Assembly (NCBI RefSeq): GCF_006636205.1
Contig: NZ_VIGB01000003.1
Location: 1,736,001 to 1,800,000 of the forward strand
From: Kitasatospora acidiphila
GTDB taxonomy: Bacteria > Actinomycetota > Actinomycetes > Streptomycetales > Streptomycetaceae
Reading direction: 5' to 3'
Length of the DNA stretch: 64,000 nucleotides
Shown piece by piece: positions 8,025 through 17,859 of this stretch (positions are counted from its first letter, which is position 1; the number at the start of each line of letters is the position of its first letter). The notes beneath the pieces were generated by a model that was not told the origin of the DNA, did not search any database, and saw only the letters and a list, made by a program, of their open reading frames with translations. The position numbers and the translations under genes were made by a program.

Positions 8025-9935
8025 TCACGCGTCCAGCGAAACCGGCTCCGGGGCGGCCCGGTTGAGCTGGGCCAGGCCGTTGCGGGTGGCGACCACCACC
8101 ACCCGGTCGCCGGTGGCCAGGCCCCGGCTGCGGTCGGCGTAGCCCCACTGGTAGGTGTCCGGCGACCGGGCCAGCCGGACCGCGATCACCCGCAGGCCGC
8201 CGAGTGCCTCGATGTCGTTGCGGCTCATGCCGACGAGGGCACCGCCGGGCTCCGCGGTCAACTCGGCGATCAGCAGCACATGGCGGAAGACCGACAGGGT
8301 GCCCAGCACCTCCCGCCCCATCAGCGCCGCGGCGAAGGCCGGAGCCGCCAGGTAGGAGACCGAGCGGGAGGCCACATTGCCCAGGGTGGCGTAGACGTGC
8401 CTGGCGAAGTCGTCGTCGAAGAGGCGCACGACGATCCGGACGCCCTCCCGCAGCGCCCGGGCCTCCAGCGCGGCCTCCAGGTTGACCGCGTCGTCGTTGG
8501 TGACCGCGACCACGGCGCGGGCGTGCTTGGCGCGGGCGACGCGCAGCCGGTCGGCCAGCGGGCCGTCGCCGACCACCACGGGAACCCCGAGGGCGCGCAT
8601 CGCCGCCACCCCGGCGGCCTGCGGGTCCAGTTCCACGCCCGCCACCGGCACGCCGAGTTCGGCCAGCAGCGTGGCCACCCGGGTGCCGACGTTGCCCAGC
8701 CCGACCACGATCACATGCCCGCGCAGACCCGCGCTCGGACTGCGCGGCACTCCGCGCCGCCCGGAGGCCAGCACGTCCACCACGATCGCGGTCAGCACCG
8801 GCAGCAGCGCGATCCCGCTGAAGGTGATCACGACCTGGGCCAGTCGCTGCACCGGGCCGCCGGTGCCGCCGGTCGGGTCGTTCGTCTGGTCCGGTTGGGC
8901 GGAGCCGGCCGCGTCCAGCAGGGAGAGGTAGGCCGTCCAGCCGAGGCTGCGGTTGTAGTGGTAGATCACCACCGAGGAGGCCAGGATCGCGGCGAACGCG
9001 GTGCAGAGCACCAGGCGGATCCGGGCGCTGGTGAAGAACCGCAGGGTGTCCAGGAACCGGTAGCGCAGCCGGGACAGCAGCGGGACCCGCAGCCGTGGCT
9101 CGGTGGGCAGGGTCTGCAGCACCGCCAGGCCGTCCTGCTCCGGCTCAGACTGACCCGCTGTGCCGTCGACCGCCTCGCCCGGCCCGGGCGCCGCTCCCAC
9201 CATGCCCTCGACGGCTTCGGCCAGATCGATGAACGGCCGGGCGGCGGACGGGGTTTCGGGCAGCAGCCGCAGCCGGTCGAGGTTCTGCCGGTCGATCCGG
9301 TCGGCGGCCACGCACAGGTGCCCGGCACCGGCGGCCGGGTCGTAGTCGTAGGCCACGTAGAGGTAGCGGTCGCCGACCAGCACCGAGTTCGGGCGGCTCA
9401 GCGCGCCGTTGGCGAAGGCCGGGGCCGCGGTGGCCGAGCCGGACAGCGCCGCGATGGGGGCACCTCCCGGCCGAAGGCTGGGGGATGGTCAGCAGCGACT
9501 GGATCTGCTCGCCGAGGCGCTGGTTGAACATCCGCAGCACGATCCGGATCTCCCGGTTCATGCCCTGCGCGCTCAGTGCGGCGTGGATGTTGGCCTGGTC
9601 GTCGCCGTCCACCAGGGCTATCCCGCGGGCGGTGGCGGCGCCGGCGGCGACCAGTGCCTCCTGGGTGACGCTGGTGTGCTCCAGCACCGCCGTCACCCCG
9701 TCGATCCGTTCGATGCGCGGTCCGTGGTCCCTGCCGAGGTCCGGCACGATCGCCACCACCGGGACCTGGTAGTGCTCGATGAGTTCCAGGATCAGCCGGT
9801 GGGCCAGGGCGTTGCCCCGCAGACGATGTAGTGGTCGGCGAACGAGAACGCTCCCGGTGCCACCCCCGGCAGTTCGGTGAGCGGGTCGGGTGGCGGTTCG
9901 GGCAGCGGCTCGGTCCCCCCGTGGGCCTCGGTCAT
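8025..9935 (-). pseudogene. CASTOR/POLLUX-type putative ion channel with two NAD-binding (RCK-like) domains, broken twice
   Basis: Read on the minus strand the parts in order are: MTEAHGGTEPL... through FADHYIVCG (9935 to about 9822); ALAHRLILELIEHYQVPVVAIVPDLG... through RLGEQIQSLLTI (to about 9487); and AALSGSATAAPAFANGALSRPNSVLVGDRYLYVAYDYD through the second Rossmann domain GHVIVVGLGNVGTRVATLLAELG to the stop at 8025. The last part holds the channel TM segments (LVLCTAFAAILASSVVIYHY; VVITFSGIALLPVLTAIVVDVL). The first join needs one extra G in a G4 run near 9822. The second is caused by a 31-bp insertion at 9456-9486, whose exact removal restores the frame. An intact protein would be about 625 residues. 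Probably inactive unless the sequence is wrong at 9822 and the insertion is tolerated. Confidence 0.82.
9456..9486. repeat. 31-bp G-flanked insertion inside the ion channel gene
   Basis: The element starts GGGGGCACCTCCCGGCC and ends GGCTGGGGAT, with GAT on both sides (9453-9455 and 9484-9486) as if duplicated on insertion. Deleting exactly 31 bases rejoins LLTI to AALSG in one frame. From memory this motif is a frequent short dispersed repeat in Streptomyces-type genomes. Only one copy is seen in this window. Confidence 0.7.
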
Positions 9936-10152
9936 GGCTCGGATGGTAACGCCTGGCCCCGCCTGCGCCGACCGATCGAATCCAGCCATTGGGTTAACAA
10001 ATGGATCGTCAAGTGACAGTCTGATGCGTACTTCTGACATTCAGTCGTCAATATGGTTGGATGAACGGAACTTCGAGCTCAGCAGCCAGTGCCCGTTCGC
10101 TCCGGTGTTACGTCGGTAGGGCAGTGAACCGTCCGCCCGTGCAAGGAACTTG

Positions 10153-11483
10153 ATGTCGCAGATACCGCAGGCGGTGACCTGGTGCCTGGGCGCCGGGTTG
10201 CTGCTGGCCCTCCTGATGCTCGTTCGACAGTGGCGGCTGGCCCGCAACCGGGCTACCGCACTGGCCGGGCTGGAGGCCGCGGTGCGGGCCCGGGACGAGG
10301 AGGCGCACCGGCTGGCGACCGTCCGGCTGCCAGCCCTGATGCACTCCGCCGTCGCCCACCCGGCCGCCACCGACCCGCTGCTGGCCGGAACCGGCTATGA
10401 GCAGAGCCTGCGGCAGGTGGCCGACCAGTTCGGCAGCGCCGTCGAGCGGGCCGAGCTGCGCGCCGACCAGAACGCCAAGGCCGCGCTGAAGGGCGCCATG
10501 CGGGCCCTGCAGGGGCTGGCGAACGAGCAGCAGGTGGCGATCTCCGAGATGCAGGAGCGCCACGACCACCCCGCGGTGCTGCGCGACCTGTTGGAGATCG
10601 ACCACACCAACTCCCAGTTCGGCCGCCGCGCCCAGGCCATCGCGGTGCTCTGCGGCTCCTGGCCCGGCCGGCAGCGGGCCGCCTCCTCGCTGAGCGACGT
10701 GGTGCGCGGCGCCAAGTCCCGGGTCCGCGACTACAAGCGGATCGAGATCCGCACCCAGGTCGAACTGGCAGTGACCAGCCGGGCGGTGGAGCCGGTGGTG
10801 CTCGCGGTGGCGGAGCTGCTGGACAACGCGGCCCGGCACTCGCAGCCCAACACCCAGGTCGAGGTCAATCTGCAGCCGGCCCACCACGGCGCCTGCGTCG
10901 TGATCGACGACGCGGGTGTCGGCATGGATCCGCGCGAGATCGAGCTGGCCGGCCAACTGCTCAGCGGGCAGCGCTCGGTGGACGTCACCCGGCTCGGCGA
11001 TCCGCCGCAGTTCGGCTTCGCGGTGATCGGCGTGCTGGCGGCGCGGTACGGCTTCAGCGTCTCGGTGGACACCCGCTCGCCGTACGGCGGCGTGCGCGCG
11101 GTGCTCTTCCTGCCGACCGACCTGCTCACCCAGATCACCCCCGACGTCGAGCCGAGCACCGCCCGGGAGCTGCTGGACGTCCGCGAGCCGGCCCCGAGCG
11201 GGCGCCCCGCGGTGCCGTTCCGCAGCCCGCCGCCCCGCAGTCCACCGCCCCGCCCACCACTGCCGCCCCGCGCACCGCCGGCGGGCTGCCCAAGCGCCGC
11301 CGCCGCGAGCCGCTCCCGGAGGCCGCCCTCGCCCAGGACGCCACCGCCACCCCGGCCGACCGGTCCCCCGACCAGTCCCCCGCCGACTGGGCCCGGGACG
11401 CCGAGGCCACCGCCCAGCGGCTCGGCGCCTTCGCCCGCGGCACCCGGGCCGGACGCGCGCCCGAATCCGACACGCACAGCTGA
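10153..11483 (+). CDS. cvnA: Conservon protein CvnA, sensor histidine kinase-like ATPase (frameshift near 11220)
   Basis: First gene of a conservon. The product has one N-terminal TM helix (VTWCLGAGLLLALLMLV), a helical linker, and an HATPase domain with ELLDNAARHS (N box), VVIDDAGVGMD (G1) and FGFAVIGVLAARYGFSVSV. There is no phospho-acceptor His motif, as usual for CvnA. ATG 10153 follows AAGGAA. The initial frame would run to 11532 through meaningless proline-rich sequence. In the +1-shifted frame after about 11220, high GC3 coding resumes with GGLPKRRRRE, a typical CvnA tail, ending at TGA 11481-11483, 58 bases before cvnB. One missing base around 11210-11235 is the simplest explanation. 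In S. coelicolor, Cvn proteins assemble at the membrane in a G-protein-like relay. Confidence 0.88.
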
Positions 11484-11541
11484 TCCCCCGCGGCTGCCCC
11501 GAACGCCCGGCCGCTGCCCGTACCGCTGCTAGGAGAGCTCG

Positions 11542-11958
11542 ATGAACAGCCACCCCGCCGCCAACGACCTGGGCTGGATGCTCGATGACGTGCTGATGGT
11601 CCCGCACGCCCGGCACGCCATCCTGCTCTCGGCCGACGGCCTGCTGCGCGCCCACTCCGCCGGCATCACCCGCGACGAGGCGGACCGGCAGGCCGCCGCG
11701 CTCGCCGGTGTGCAGTCGATCAGCCGCAGCACCTCCGGGTTCCTCGGCGGCGAGTCCGGCCCCTGGCGGCAGAGCCTGATCGAGTTCGCCGGCGGCTACG
11801 TCTTCCTGGTGGCGGCCGGTCCGGGCGCCTATCTCGCCGTCTCCGCCGGGGAGTCGGTGGACATGGAGGCGGTCAGCTACCGGATGCAGAAGCTGGTCGA
11901 CCGGCTGGGCAAGGAACTCGGCACGCCGCCGCGGCAGGACGCGGGGGCAGTGCGGTGA
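11542..11958 (+). CDS. cvnB: Conservon protein CvnB, roadblock/LC7 domain
   Basis: The 138-residue protein has a single roadblock/LC7 fold (DLGWMLDDVLMVPHARHAILLSADGLLRAHSAGI..., GGYVFLVAAGPGAYLAVSA). Such proteins regulate small GTPases and here presumably act with CvnD. ATG 11542 has GGAGAG upstream. It overlaps cvnC by four bases (GTGA), which indicates translational coupling within the conservon. Confidence 0.95.
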   Translation: MNSHPAANDLGWMLDDVLMVPHARHAILLSADGLLRAHSAGITRDEADRQAAALAGVQSISRSTSGFLGGESGPWRQSLIEFAGGYVFLVAAGPGAYLAVSAGESVDMEAVSYRMQKLVDRLGKELGTPPRQDAGAVR

Positions 11959-12308
11959 GCCCGCGCCGGGAGCAGGGTCTGGTCCGGCCGTACGTGGTCA
12001 CCAACGGCCGTTCGGAGCCGTCCCGCAACACCTTCGACCTGGTCACCCTGGTCAGCGGGGTGCCCGGCCGGCCGTTGCAGGGGCTGAATCCCGAACAGCG
12101 GCGGCTGGTGGCCCTGGTGAGCCGCGGCTCGCTGTCGCTGGCCGAGGTCGCCGCGCACCTGCGGCTGCCGGTCAGCGTCACCAAGGTGCTGCTCGGCGAT
12201 CTGGTCGACAGCGGCCACATCCTCACCCGGGCCGCCATTCCGCGAGCCCAACTCCCCGCGTCCCAGCTGCTGCAGGAGGTTCTGGATGGGCTCCGTGCCC
12301 GGCTCTGA
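11955..12308 (+). CDS. cvnC: Conservon protein CvnC, DUF742
   Basis: The 117-residue DUF742 protein has RPYVVTNGRSEPSR at the start, then LNPEQRRLVALVSRGSLSLAEVAAHLRLPVSVTKVLLGDLVDSGHI, a winged-helix-like segment. The third conserved member of the conservon operon. GTG 11955 overlaps the cvnB stop, and its own 3' end overlaps the cvnD start by 23 bases. Confidence 0.95.
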   Translation: MSPRREQGLVRPYVVTNGRSEPSRNTFDLVTLVSGVPGRPLQGLNPEQRRLVALVSRGSLSLAEVAAHLRLPVSVTKVLLGDLVDSGHILTRAAIPRAQLPASQLLQEVLDGLRARL

Positions 12309-12912
12309 GGTCGGCGGCCTCGAAACGGCACAGGTCAGCTACCTCGGCGAGGGGGTGCAGACCGCCGTCAAACTGCTGGTCACCGGCCACTTCGCGGTCG
12401 GCAAGACCACCTTCGTCGGTACCCTGTCGGAGATCGAGCCGCTGCGCACCGAGGAGCCGATGACCGAGGCGAGCGTGCTGGTGGACGACCTGACCGGGGT
12501 GCCGAACAAGCAGACCACCACGGTCGCGATGGACTTCGGCCGCCTGACGCTCAGTCAGTCCCTGGTCCTCTACCTGTTCGGGGCACCCGGGCAGCAGCGG
12601 TTCACCCCGCTCTGGCGGGACATGGCACTGGGTGCGCTGGGCGCGCTGGTGCTGGCCGACACCCGGCGGCTGGAGCACTCGTTCCCGGTGATGGACCTGC
12701 TGGAGGAGCACGGGCTGCCGTACGCGGTGGCGGTCAACCGGTTCGACGGCGCACCCGAGTTCGCCGAGGAGGAGCTGCGCGAGGCCCTCGACCTGCTGCC
12801 CAGCACGCCGTTGGTCAGCTGCGACGCCCGCGACCCGGCCTCGGCCACCCAGGCGCTGATCTCGCTCGTGGAATACCTGATCGGCACCGAAGCCCGTCTG
12901 GAGCATGCGTGA
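12286..12912 (+). CDS. cvnD: Conservon protein CvnD, Ras-like GTPase
   Basis: Small GTPase of 208 residues with P-loop GHFAVGKTT (about residues 34-42), switch region TTTVAMDFGR, G3-like LFGAPGQQRF and NRFD in place of the NKxD motif, as is usual for this family. ATG 12286 has an ideal AGGAGG placed inside the cvnC coding end, so translation is coupled. Together with CvnA-C it forms the membrane-associated switch proposed for conservons. It overlaps the P450 gene at 12909 by four bases. Confidence 0.95.
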   Translation: MGSVPGSEVGGLETAQVSYLGEGVQTAVKLLVTGHFAVGKTTFVGTLSEIEPLRTEEPMTEASVLVDDLTGVPNKQTTTVAMDFGRLTLSQSLVLYLFGAPGQQRFTPLWRDMALGALGALVLADTRRLEHSFPVMDLLEEHGLPYAVAVNRFDGAPEFAEEELREALDLLPSTPLVSCDARDPASATQALISLVEYLIGTEARLEHA

Positions 12913-14426
12913 ACGACCTCCCCTCCCCCGGCCTCACCTCGCCCGACCTCTCCCCGCCCGGCCTCACCTCGCCCGACCCGTCCCCGCCCCCCGGCTGCCC
13001 CGCGCACCGAGGCGGAACCCCGCTGTACGGGCCGGAGTTCACCGAGAACCCGACCGCGGTCTACGCCCGAATGCGGGCCACCGAGGGCCCGCTGGCCGCC
13101 GTCGAGCTCTACCCGGGCGTGACCGCGACCCTGGCGCTGGGCTACCAGGCGGCGCTGGACGTGCTGCGAACCACCGAGACCTTCACCAAGGACGCGCGCC
13201 GCTGGAAAGGCCTGGCGGACGGCCGGGTGGCTCCGGACAGCCCGGCCGTGCCCATGATGGCCTTCCGCCCCAACTGCTTCTTCGCGGAGGGCGAGCCGCA
13301 CGAGCGGCTGCGCGGCGCGGTGACCGACTCGCTGGACCGGATCGACCCCAACGCGCTGCGCGGCCAGGTCGAGCGCGTCGCCGACCGGCTGATCGACACC
13401 TTCGCCGGGCGCGGCGACGCCGACCTGGTGGCCGACTACGCCCGTCCGCTGCCGCTCCTGATCTTCAACGAACTCTTCGGCTGCCCGGCGCACTTGGGCG
13501 ATCGCCTGGTGCGCGGCATGGCCGCGATGTTCGACGGCACCGACCCGGAGTGGGCCAACCAGGAGGTCACCGACGTCCTGCTGCAGCTGGTGGCGCTCAA
13601 GCGCGCCTTCCCGGGCAGTGATGTCACCAGCTGGATGATGGCCCATCAGGCGGCCCTGAGCGACGAGGAGATGCTGCACCAGCTGGTGGTGCTGATGGGC
13701 GCCGGCACCGAGCCGGAGCTCAACCTGATCTGCAACTCGCTGCGGCTGCTGCTCACCGACGACCGGTTCGCCGGCGACCTGGCGGGCGGCAGCCTGCCGG
13801 TCGAGGACGCCCTCGACGAAGTGCTGTGGACCGACCCGCCGGTGGCCAACTTCGCGGTGCACTACCCGGTGCGCGACGTAGAACTGGCCGGCCACCTGCT
13901 GCCCGAGGGCGAGCCGGTGGTGATCAGCTTCGCGGCCGCCAACAACGACCCGGCCCTGGCAGGCAGTTCGCGCACCGGCAACCGCGCCCACCTGGCCTGG
14001 AGCGCCGGTCCGCACGCCTGCCCGGCGCAGGGCCACGCCCGGCTGATCGCCACGGTCGCCGTGGAGCGGCTGCTGGACCGCCTGCCGGACCTCGCACTCG
14101 ACGTCAAGCCGGACGAACTCGTCTGGCGCCCAGGTCCGTTCCACCGGGCGCTGACCGCGCTGCCGGTGCGGTTCCCGCCGGCCACCATGACCACCCCGCA
14201 CCTGGCACCCGCAGTCCTCACCCCTGTTGTCCCCGTTCCCGCAGTCCCCGGATCCGTTCTCCCCGGATCCGCTGATGCCTCAGGAGGCCGTACATGGAAC
14301 CCGACCGCTGCCCCTTCCGGCTCGACACCAGCGGTACCGACATCCACGGCGAGGCCCGGCGGATCCACCAGGACCGGCCGGTGGCCCAGGTGGAGCTCCC
14401 TGGTGGCGTGGTGGCGTGGTCGGTAG
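12909..14426 (+). CDS. Conservon-associated cytochrome P450, CYP157-like, lacking ExxR
   Basis: GTG 12909 overlaps the cvnD stop, so this is the fifth conservon gene. P450 hallmarks are an I-helix [14 protein letters not shown] and the haem ligand region [18 protein letters not shown] with the thiolate Cys. The K-helix reads [12 protein letters not shown]: the normally invariant arginine of ExxR is a tryptophan. Loss of ExxR is the published hallmark of CYP157 enzymes, which accompany conservons in Streptomyces. The frame continues 130 bases past the start of the next P450 gene, which is unlikely. A single missing base near the 3' end would move the stop to 14275, 18 bases before the next ATG. 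The N-terminal 25 residues are a Pro/Ser repeat ([10 protein letters not shown]). Confidence 0.88.
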   Translation: MNDLPSPGLTSPDLSPPGLTSPDPSPPPGCPAHRGGTPLYGPEFTENPTAVYARMRATEGPLAAVELYPGVTATLALGYQAALDVLRTTETFTKDARRWKGLADGRVAPDSPAVPMMAFRPNCFFAEGEPHERLRGAVTDSLDRIDPNALRGQVERVADRLIDTFAGRGDADLVADYARPLPLLIFNELFGCPAHLGDRLVRGMAAMFDGTDPEWANQEVTDVLLQLVALKRAFPGSDVTSWMMAHQAALSDEEMLHQLVVLMGAGTEPELNLICNSLRLLLTDDRFAGDLAGGSLPVEDALDEVLWTDPPVANFAVHYPVRDVELAGHLLPEGEPVVISFAAANNDPALAGSSRTGNRAHLAWSAGPHACPAQGHARLIATVAVERLLDRLPDLALDVKPDELVWRPGPFHRALTALPVRFPPATMTTPHLAPAVLTPVVPVPAVPGSVLPGSADASGGRTWNPTAAPSGSTPAVPTSTARPGGSTRTGRWPRWSSLVAWWRGR

Positions 14427-15532
14427 GCAGCCTGCAGATGATCAAGCAGCTGCTGGCCGACCCCAATGTGTCCAAGAGCGCCCGGCTGCACTGGACCGCC
14501 TTCCGCGACGGTGAGATCGCCGAGGACTGGCCGCTGCGCATCTGGGTCGACACCGACAACATGTTCACCGCCTACGGCAAGGAGCACCGCCGGCTGCGCC
14601 GCCTGGTGGCCGGTGCGTTCACCGCGCGCCGCACCGAGGCGATGCGCCCGCGGATCGAGGCGCTGACCGCCGAGCTGCTGGACGGGCTGGCCAAGGCCGC
14701 CCCCGGCGAGGCCGTGGACCTGCGCGAGGGCTACGCCTATCCGGTGCCGATCCAGGTGATCTGCGAGCTGTTCGGGGTGCCGGAGCACCTGCACCCGGGT
14801 CTGCGCGAGTGCGTGGACAAGTTCTTCGACACCACCATCACGCCCGAGGCCGCGGTGGCCAACCACACCCGCGTCTTCGAGCTGCTGGCCGAGTTGGTCG
14901 CGATCAAGCGCGAGCAGCCGGGTGACGACCTGACCAGCGTGCTGATCGCGGCCCGGGACGACGAGGAGGGCGGCGACGGCAGCTCGCTCACCGAGCAGGA
15001 GCTGCTGTTCACCCTGCTGCTGGTGCTCGGCGCCGGGCACGAGACCACCGTCAACCTGCTGGACAACGCGATCCACCTGCTGCTCACCCACCCCGACCAG
15101 CTGGAGCTGGTGCGCACCGGGCAGGCGGGCTGGAACGACGTGATCGAGGAGACCCTGCGGGTGCGCGGGCCGGTCGCCAACCTGCCGCTGCGCTACGCGG
15201 TGCAGGACATCCAGGCGGGCGACGTGCTGATCCGCCAGGGCGAGCCGATCGTCGCCGCCTATGCCGCCGCGGGCCGGGACGAGTCGGTGCACGCCGACGC
15301 GGACGTCTTCGACCTGCGCCGCGCCGACAAGGACCACGTGGCCTTCGGCCATGGCGCGCACTTCTGCCTGGGCGCGCCGCTGGCCCGGCTGGAGGCGCAG
15401 GTGGCGCTGCCCGCGCTGTTCGAGCGGTTCCCGGACATGGCGCTGGCCCCGGACGCGGACCTGACGCCGGTGGAGTCGTTCATCTCCAACGGGCACCGGC
15501 ACCTCTCGGTGGTGCTGACCCCGGCGAAGTGA
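14294..15532 (+). CDS. Cytochrome P450, CYP156-like
   Basis: The 412-residue soluble P450 has all canonical motifs: I-helix [16 protein letters not shown]-helix EETLR (ExxR present) followed by [13 protein letters not shown], and haem loop [22 protein letters not shown] 14294 follows AGGAGG. Sixth and last gene of the conservon operon, ended by a strong terminator. The pairing of a CYP157-like and a CYP156-like enzyme after cvnD matches known conservons. The substrate is unknown. Confidence 0.93.
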   Translation: MEPDRCPFRLDTSGTDIHGEARRIHQDRPVAQVELPGGVVAWSVGSLQMIKQLLADPNVSKSARLHWTAFRDGEIAEDWPLRIWVDTDNMFTAYGKEHRRLRRLVAGAFTARRTEAMRPRIEALTAELLDGLAKAAPGEAVDLREGYAYPVPIQVICELFGVPEHLHPGLRECVDKFFDTTITPEAAVANHTRVFELLAELVAIKREQPGDDLTSVLIAARDDEEGGDGSSLTEQELLFTLLLVLGAGHETTVNLLDNAIHLLLTHPDQLELVRTGQAGWNDVIEETLRVRGPVANLPLRYAVQDIQAGDVLIRQGEPIVAAYAAAGRDESVHADADVFDLRRADKDHVAFGHGAHFCLGAPLARLEAQVALPALFERFPDMALAPDADLTPVESFISNGHRHLSVVLTPAK

Positions 15533-15537
15533 CGCCA

Positions 15538-15576
15538 CGCGAAGGGTGCCTGACGGCTCGTCAGGCACTCTTCGCG
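15538..15576. terminator. Bidirectional terminator between the P450 and deacetylase genes
   Basis: An 18-bp stem (15538-15555 with 15559-15576, one G-T pair) and a 3-base loop, between two converging genes. Confidence 0.85.
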
Positions 15577-15591
15577 TTCACAGCGGGTGGT

Positions 15592-16309
15592 TCAGCCGAT
15601 GCCGTGGTCGCGCAGCGGGCCCACCGTCAGCCCTGCTCCGCGCACCGCTCCAGCAGCCGGGGCAGCGCGCCCAGGGTGGAGCGCCAGGCCTGCGGCGCCG
15701 AGGTGCAGTCGGAGTCGTGCAGCAGCAGCGTCGCCCCGGCGAGCGAGCCCCGGGTGATGGTGCGCAGCACCGAGTCGGGGGTGGCTTTGGCGGTCCAGTC
15801 CTGGCCCAGTGGGTCCAGAGCACCGGGCGCAGGTTGTTGCGCCGCGCCGCGTACAGCGCCGAGGTGTTGAGCACGCCGTAGGGCGGGCGGTACCAGCGCG
15901 GCTCCTGGCCGGTGACCGAGCCGATCAGCTCCTTGGCGCGGGTGACGTCGTTCAGGGTGGCGCGCGGGCCGCGGATCAGCAGCGGGCGGTGCGCCCAACC
16001 GTGCACCGCGACCTCGTGTCCGGCGTCGACCAGCTCGCGGCCCAACTCGGGGTCCTTGCTGAGCATCTGGCCGAGCAGGAAGAAGGTGGCCTTGGTGCCG
16101 GTCTTCTCCAGCTCCTTGAGGAAGAGCGGGGTGGAGGCGCGGTCCGGGCCGTCGTCGAAGGTGAGCGCGACGTGGCGCGGGTTGCCGGGGCCGCTCAACT
16201 TCGGTGCCAGCAGCGGCCGCAGCGGGCCGAGCGAGGTGAGCGCGGGCAGGCTGTGGCCGACCGCCAGGGCGCCGGCGGTCAGGGCCAGGGTGCGGGTCGT
16301 GGTCGTCAC
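15592..16309 (-). pseudogene. Polysaccharide deacetylase, two apparent frameshifts
   Basis: NodB-homology enzyme that would remove acetyl groups from a cell-wall or exopolysaccharide. GTG 16309 overlaps the upstream glycosyltransferase stop by four bases. The first part shows a signal-like N-terminus, HVALTFDDGPD (metal Asp), HEVAVHGWAHR (HxxxH-type) and RWYRPPYG. Near 15806 the frame must gain one base (in a GGG run) to give WTHWGQDWTAKATPDSVLRT and LLLHDSD. Near 15630 it must gain another to give EQGLTVGPLRDHGIG before TGA at 15594-15592. Both repairs yield family-like sequence, so sequencing error is as likely as true decay. Confidence 0.8.
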
Positions 16310-17415
16310 GAGGCCACCTTCAGGATCGGTGCGGACACGTCGCCGGCCATCGCGGCGACCACCCGCTCGGCGCTGGGCGCGGTCCGCTGGCGCGGGATCG
16401 CGGGCCGGGCCAGCGCCTCGGCCAGGGCGGCGCCGAGCTGCTTCTCGTCGCGTATCCAGACCGCGAGTCCGGCCTCGTCCAGTGCGGCCGCGTTGGTCAC
16501 CCCGTGGCCCGGCAGGCAACGGTAGCTGACCACGGGCAGACCGCTGGCCATCGCCTCCAGCGAGGTGAGCCCGCCGGCGTTCTGCACCACCACGTCGCTG
16601 GCCCGCAGCAGGGCGGGCATGTCGTCCACCCAGCCGAGCGCGACGCCGGTGCCGCTGGCGACGAGCTTCTCCCGCAGCGCGGTGTTGTGCCCGCAGACGG
16701 TGACCGGCACGGCCACCCCGGCGGCGGCTATCTCCTTGGCGGTCTGCTCGACCTCTCCGACGCCCCAGGAGCCGGCGGTGATCAGCGCTACCGGCTGGTC
16801 CGCGGGCAGCCCGAACCGGGCGCGCTCGCGGGCCCGTTCGGCGGCCGAGCGGGCCGGGCGGAAGGCCGGGCCGACCAGCGGCTGGCAGATCTCGATGTCC
16901 TTGGCGCCGTGCCGGGCGGCCTGGGCGGCCGCGACCGGGTCCAGCGCCAGGTGCAGGTCGACGCCGTCCGCCACCCACAGCGGGTGCACCGACATGTCGG
17001 TGAGGAAGGTGGTCACCGGCACGTCCAGCTCGCCGCGGCGGCGCAGCCGGCCGAGCGCCTGGCTGGCCAGCGGGTAGGTGGAGACCACGGCGGCGACGTC
17101 CTTGCCGATCAGCTGCCTGGTTCTGCGGGCCGCGGCCTTCGCGAACAGCGAGCTGACCATGCCCGACGAGGACTGGTTCTTCTCCAGGCCGCTCAGCAGC
17201 CAGCCCCAGGCCCACGGAGCGACCTTCAGCTCCAGCGCGTAGCTGGCGCGCAGCAGCCGACCGCAGCCCGGCGGCAGCAGGTCGAGGAAGTCGTGGCACT
17301 GGGCGTCGAAGCCGGCCGCCTTCAGGCGGCGCACCAGCTCCCGGGCGGCGCCGTCGTGCCCCGCCCCCACGCTCGCGGACACGACGGTGATCCGGCGCGG
17401 CTGACTCGACCGCAT
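16306..17415 (-). CDS. MGDG synthase-like glycosyltransferase (GT28-type)
   Basis: The 369-residue protein has the MGDG synthase N-terminal pattern ITVVSASVGAGHDGAARELVRRL and CHDFLDLLPPG, followed by the UDP-sugar binding half: ITAGSWGVGE, VTVCGHNTALREKL, LGWVDDMPALLRASDVVVQNAGGLTSLEAMASGLPVV. It probably transfers a hexose to a membrane lipid or lipid-linked acceptor at the inner membrane face. ATG 17415 has GGAAGGAG upstream. Coupled to the deacetylase gene, which suggests a joint role in modifying a surface glycolipid or glycan. Confidence 0.88.
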   Translation of the reverse strand: MRSSQPRRITVVSASVGAGHDGAARELVRRLKAAGFDAQCHDFLDLLPPGCGRLLRASYALELKVAPWAWGWLLSGLEKNQSSSGMVSSLFAKAAARRTRQLIGKDVAAVVSTYPLASQALGRLRRRGELDVPVTTFLTDMSVHPLWVADGVDLHLALDPVAAAQAARHGAKDIEICQPLVGPAFRPARSAAERARERARFGLPADQPVALITAGSWGVGEVEQTAKEIAAAGVAVPVTVCGHNTALREKLVASGTGVALGWVDDMPALLRASDVVVQNAGGLTSLEAMASGLPVVSYRCLPGHGVTNAAALDEAGLAVWIRDEKQLGAALAEALARPAIPRQRTAPSAERVVAAMAGDVSAPILKVAS

Positions 17416-17790
17416 CAGGCTCCTTCCCAGGCGGGCCCGGCCACCCGCCGACAGCGGAGCCGCACCCGCGACTCGCTGCGTCATACGGATGTACTGGGAC
17501 CCCCTGCCTGGGCTGCCCGGCCGAACCACGGGCCGGGCGGACCGGCCCCGAGATCCCTTTCGGAGCCGGCCCGAGTCGGTCGGGCCGGTCAGGCCGTGAC
17601 GGTAGGCCGCCCAGCGGGAGTCCGGGTGGATGGCGGCCGGACACCGGGTGTCCGCCCTCCGACAGCTCGGCCAACTCCTGGGCGAATTGCCCGGTTTGCC
17701 CCACCCTGTCGGTGTTGACCGAGGCCTCCGCCGGCACTCGAACCAACCCATCGCATCGAACTGCTGCGCCACAGCATGCGACGGTCTACC

Positions 17791-17826
17791 TGAAGCCAGC
17801 CTGAAGCTAGCTGAAGGGGTCTTCAG
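17791..17826 (+). promoter_or_regulatory. Direct repeats upstream of the OmpR-type regulator
   Basis: TGAAG occurs at 17791, 17802 and 17812 (steps of 11 and 10 bases, in CCAGCCTGAAGCTAGC context), followed by the inverted form CTTCA at 17821. Direct repeats one helical turn apart are the usual binding pattern of OmpR-family regulators, so autoregulation is likely. Confidence 0.55.
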
Positions 17827-17859
17827 CAAATCGTTAAGTCGGCCTGGAATCCTGGTGGC

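Noticed and set aside
17416-17859. N-terminal extension of the glycosyltransferase past ATG 17415
   Set aside because: The upstream frame stays open but has no family similarity, and ATG 17415 has a good ribosome site.
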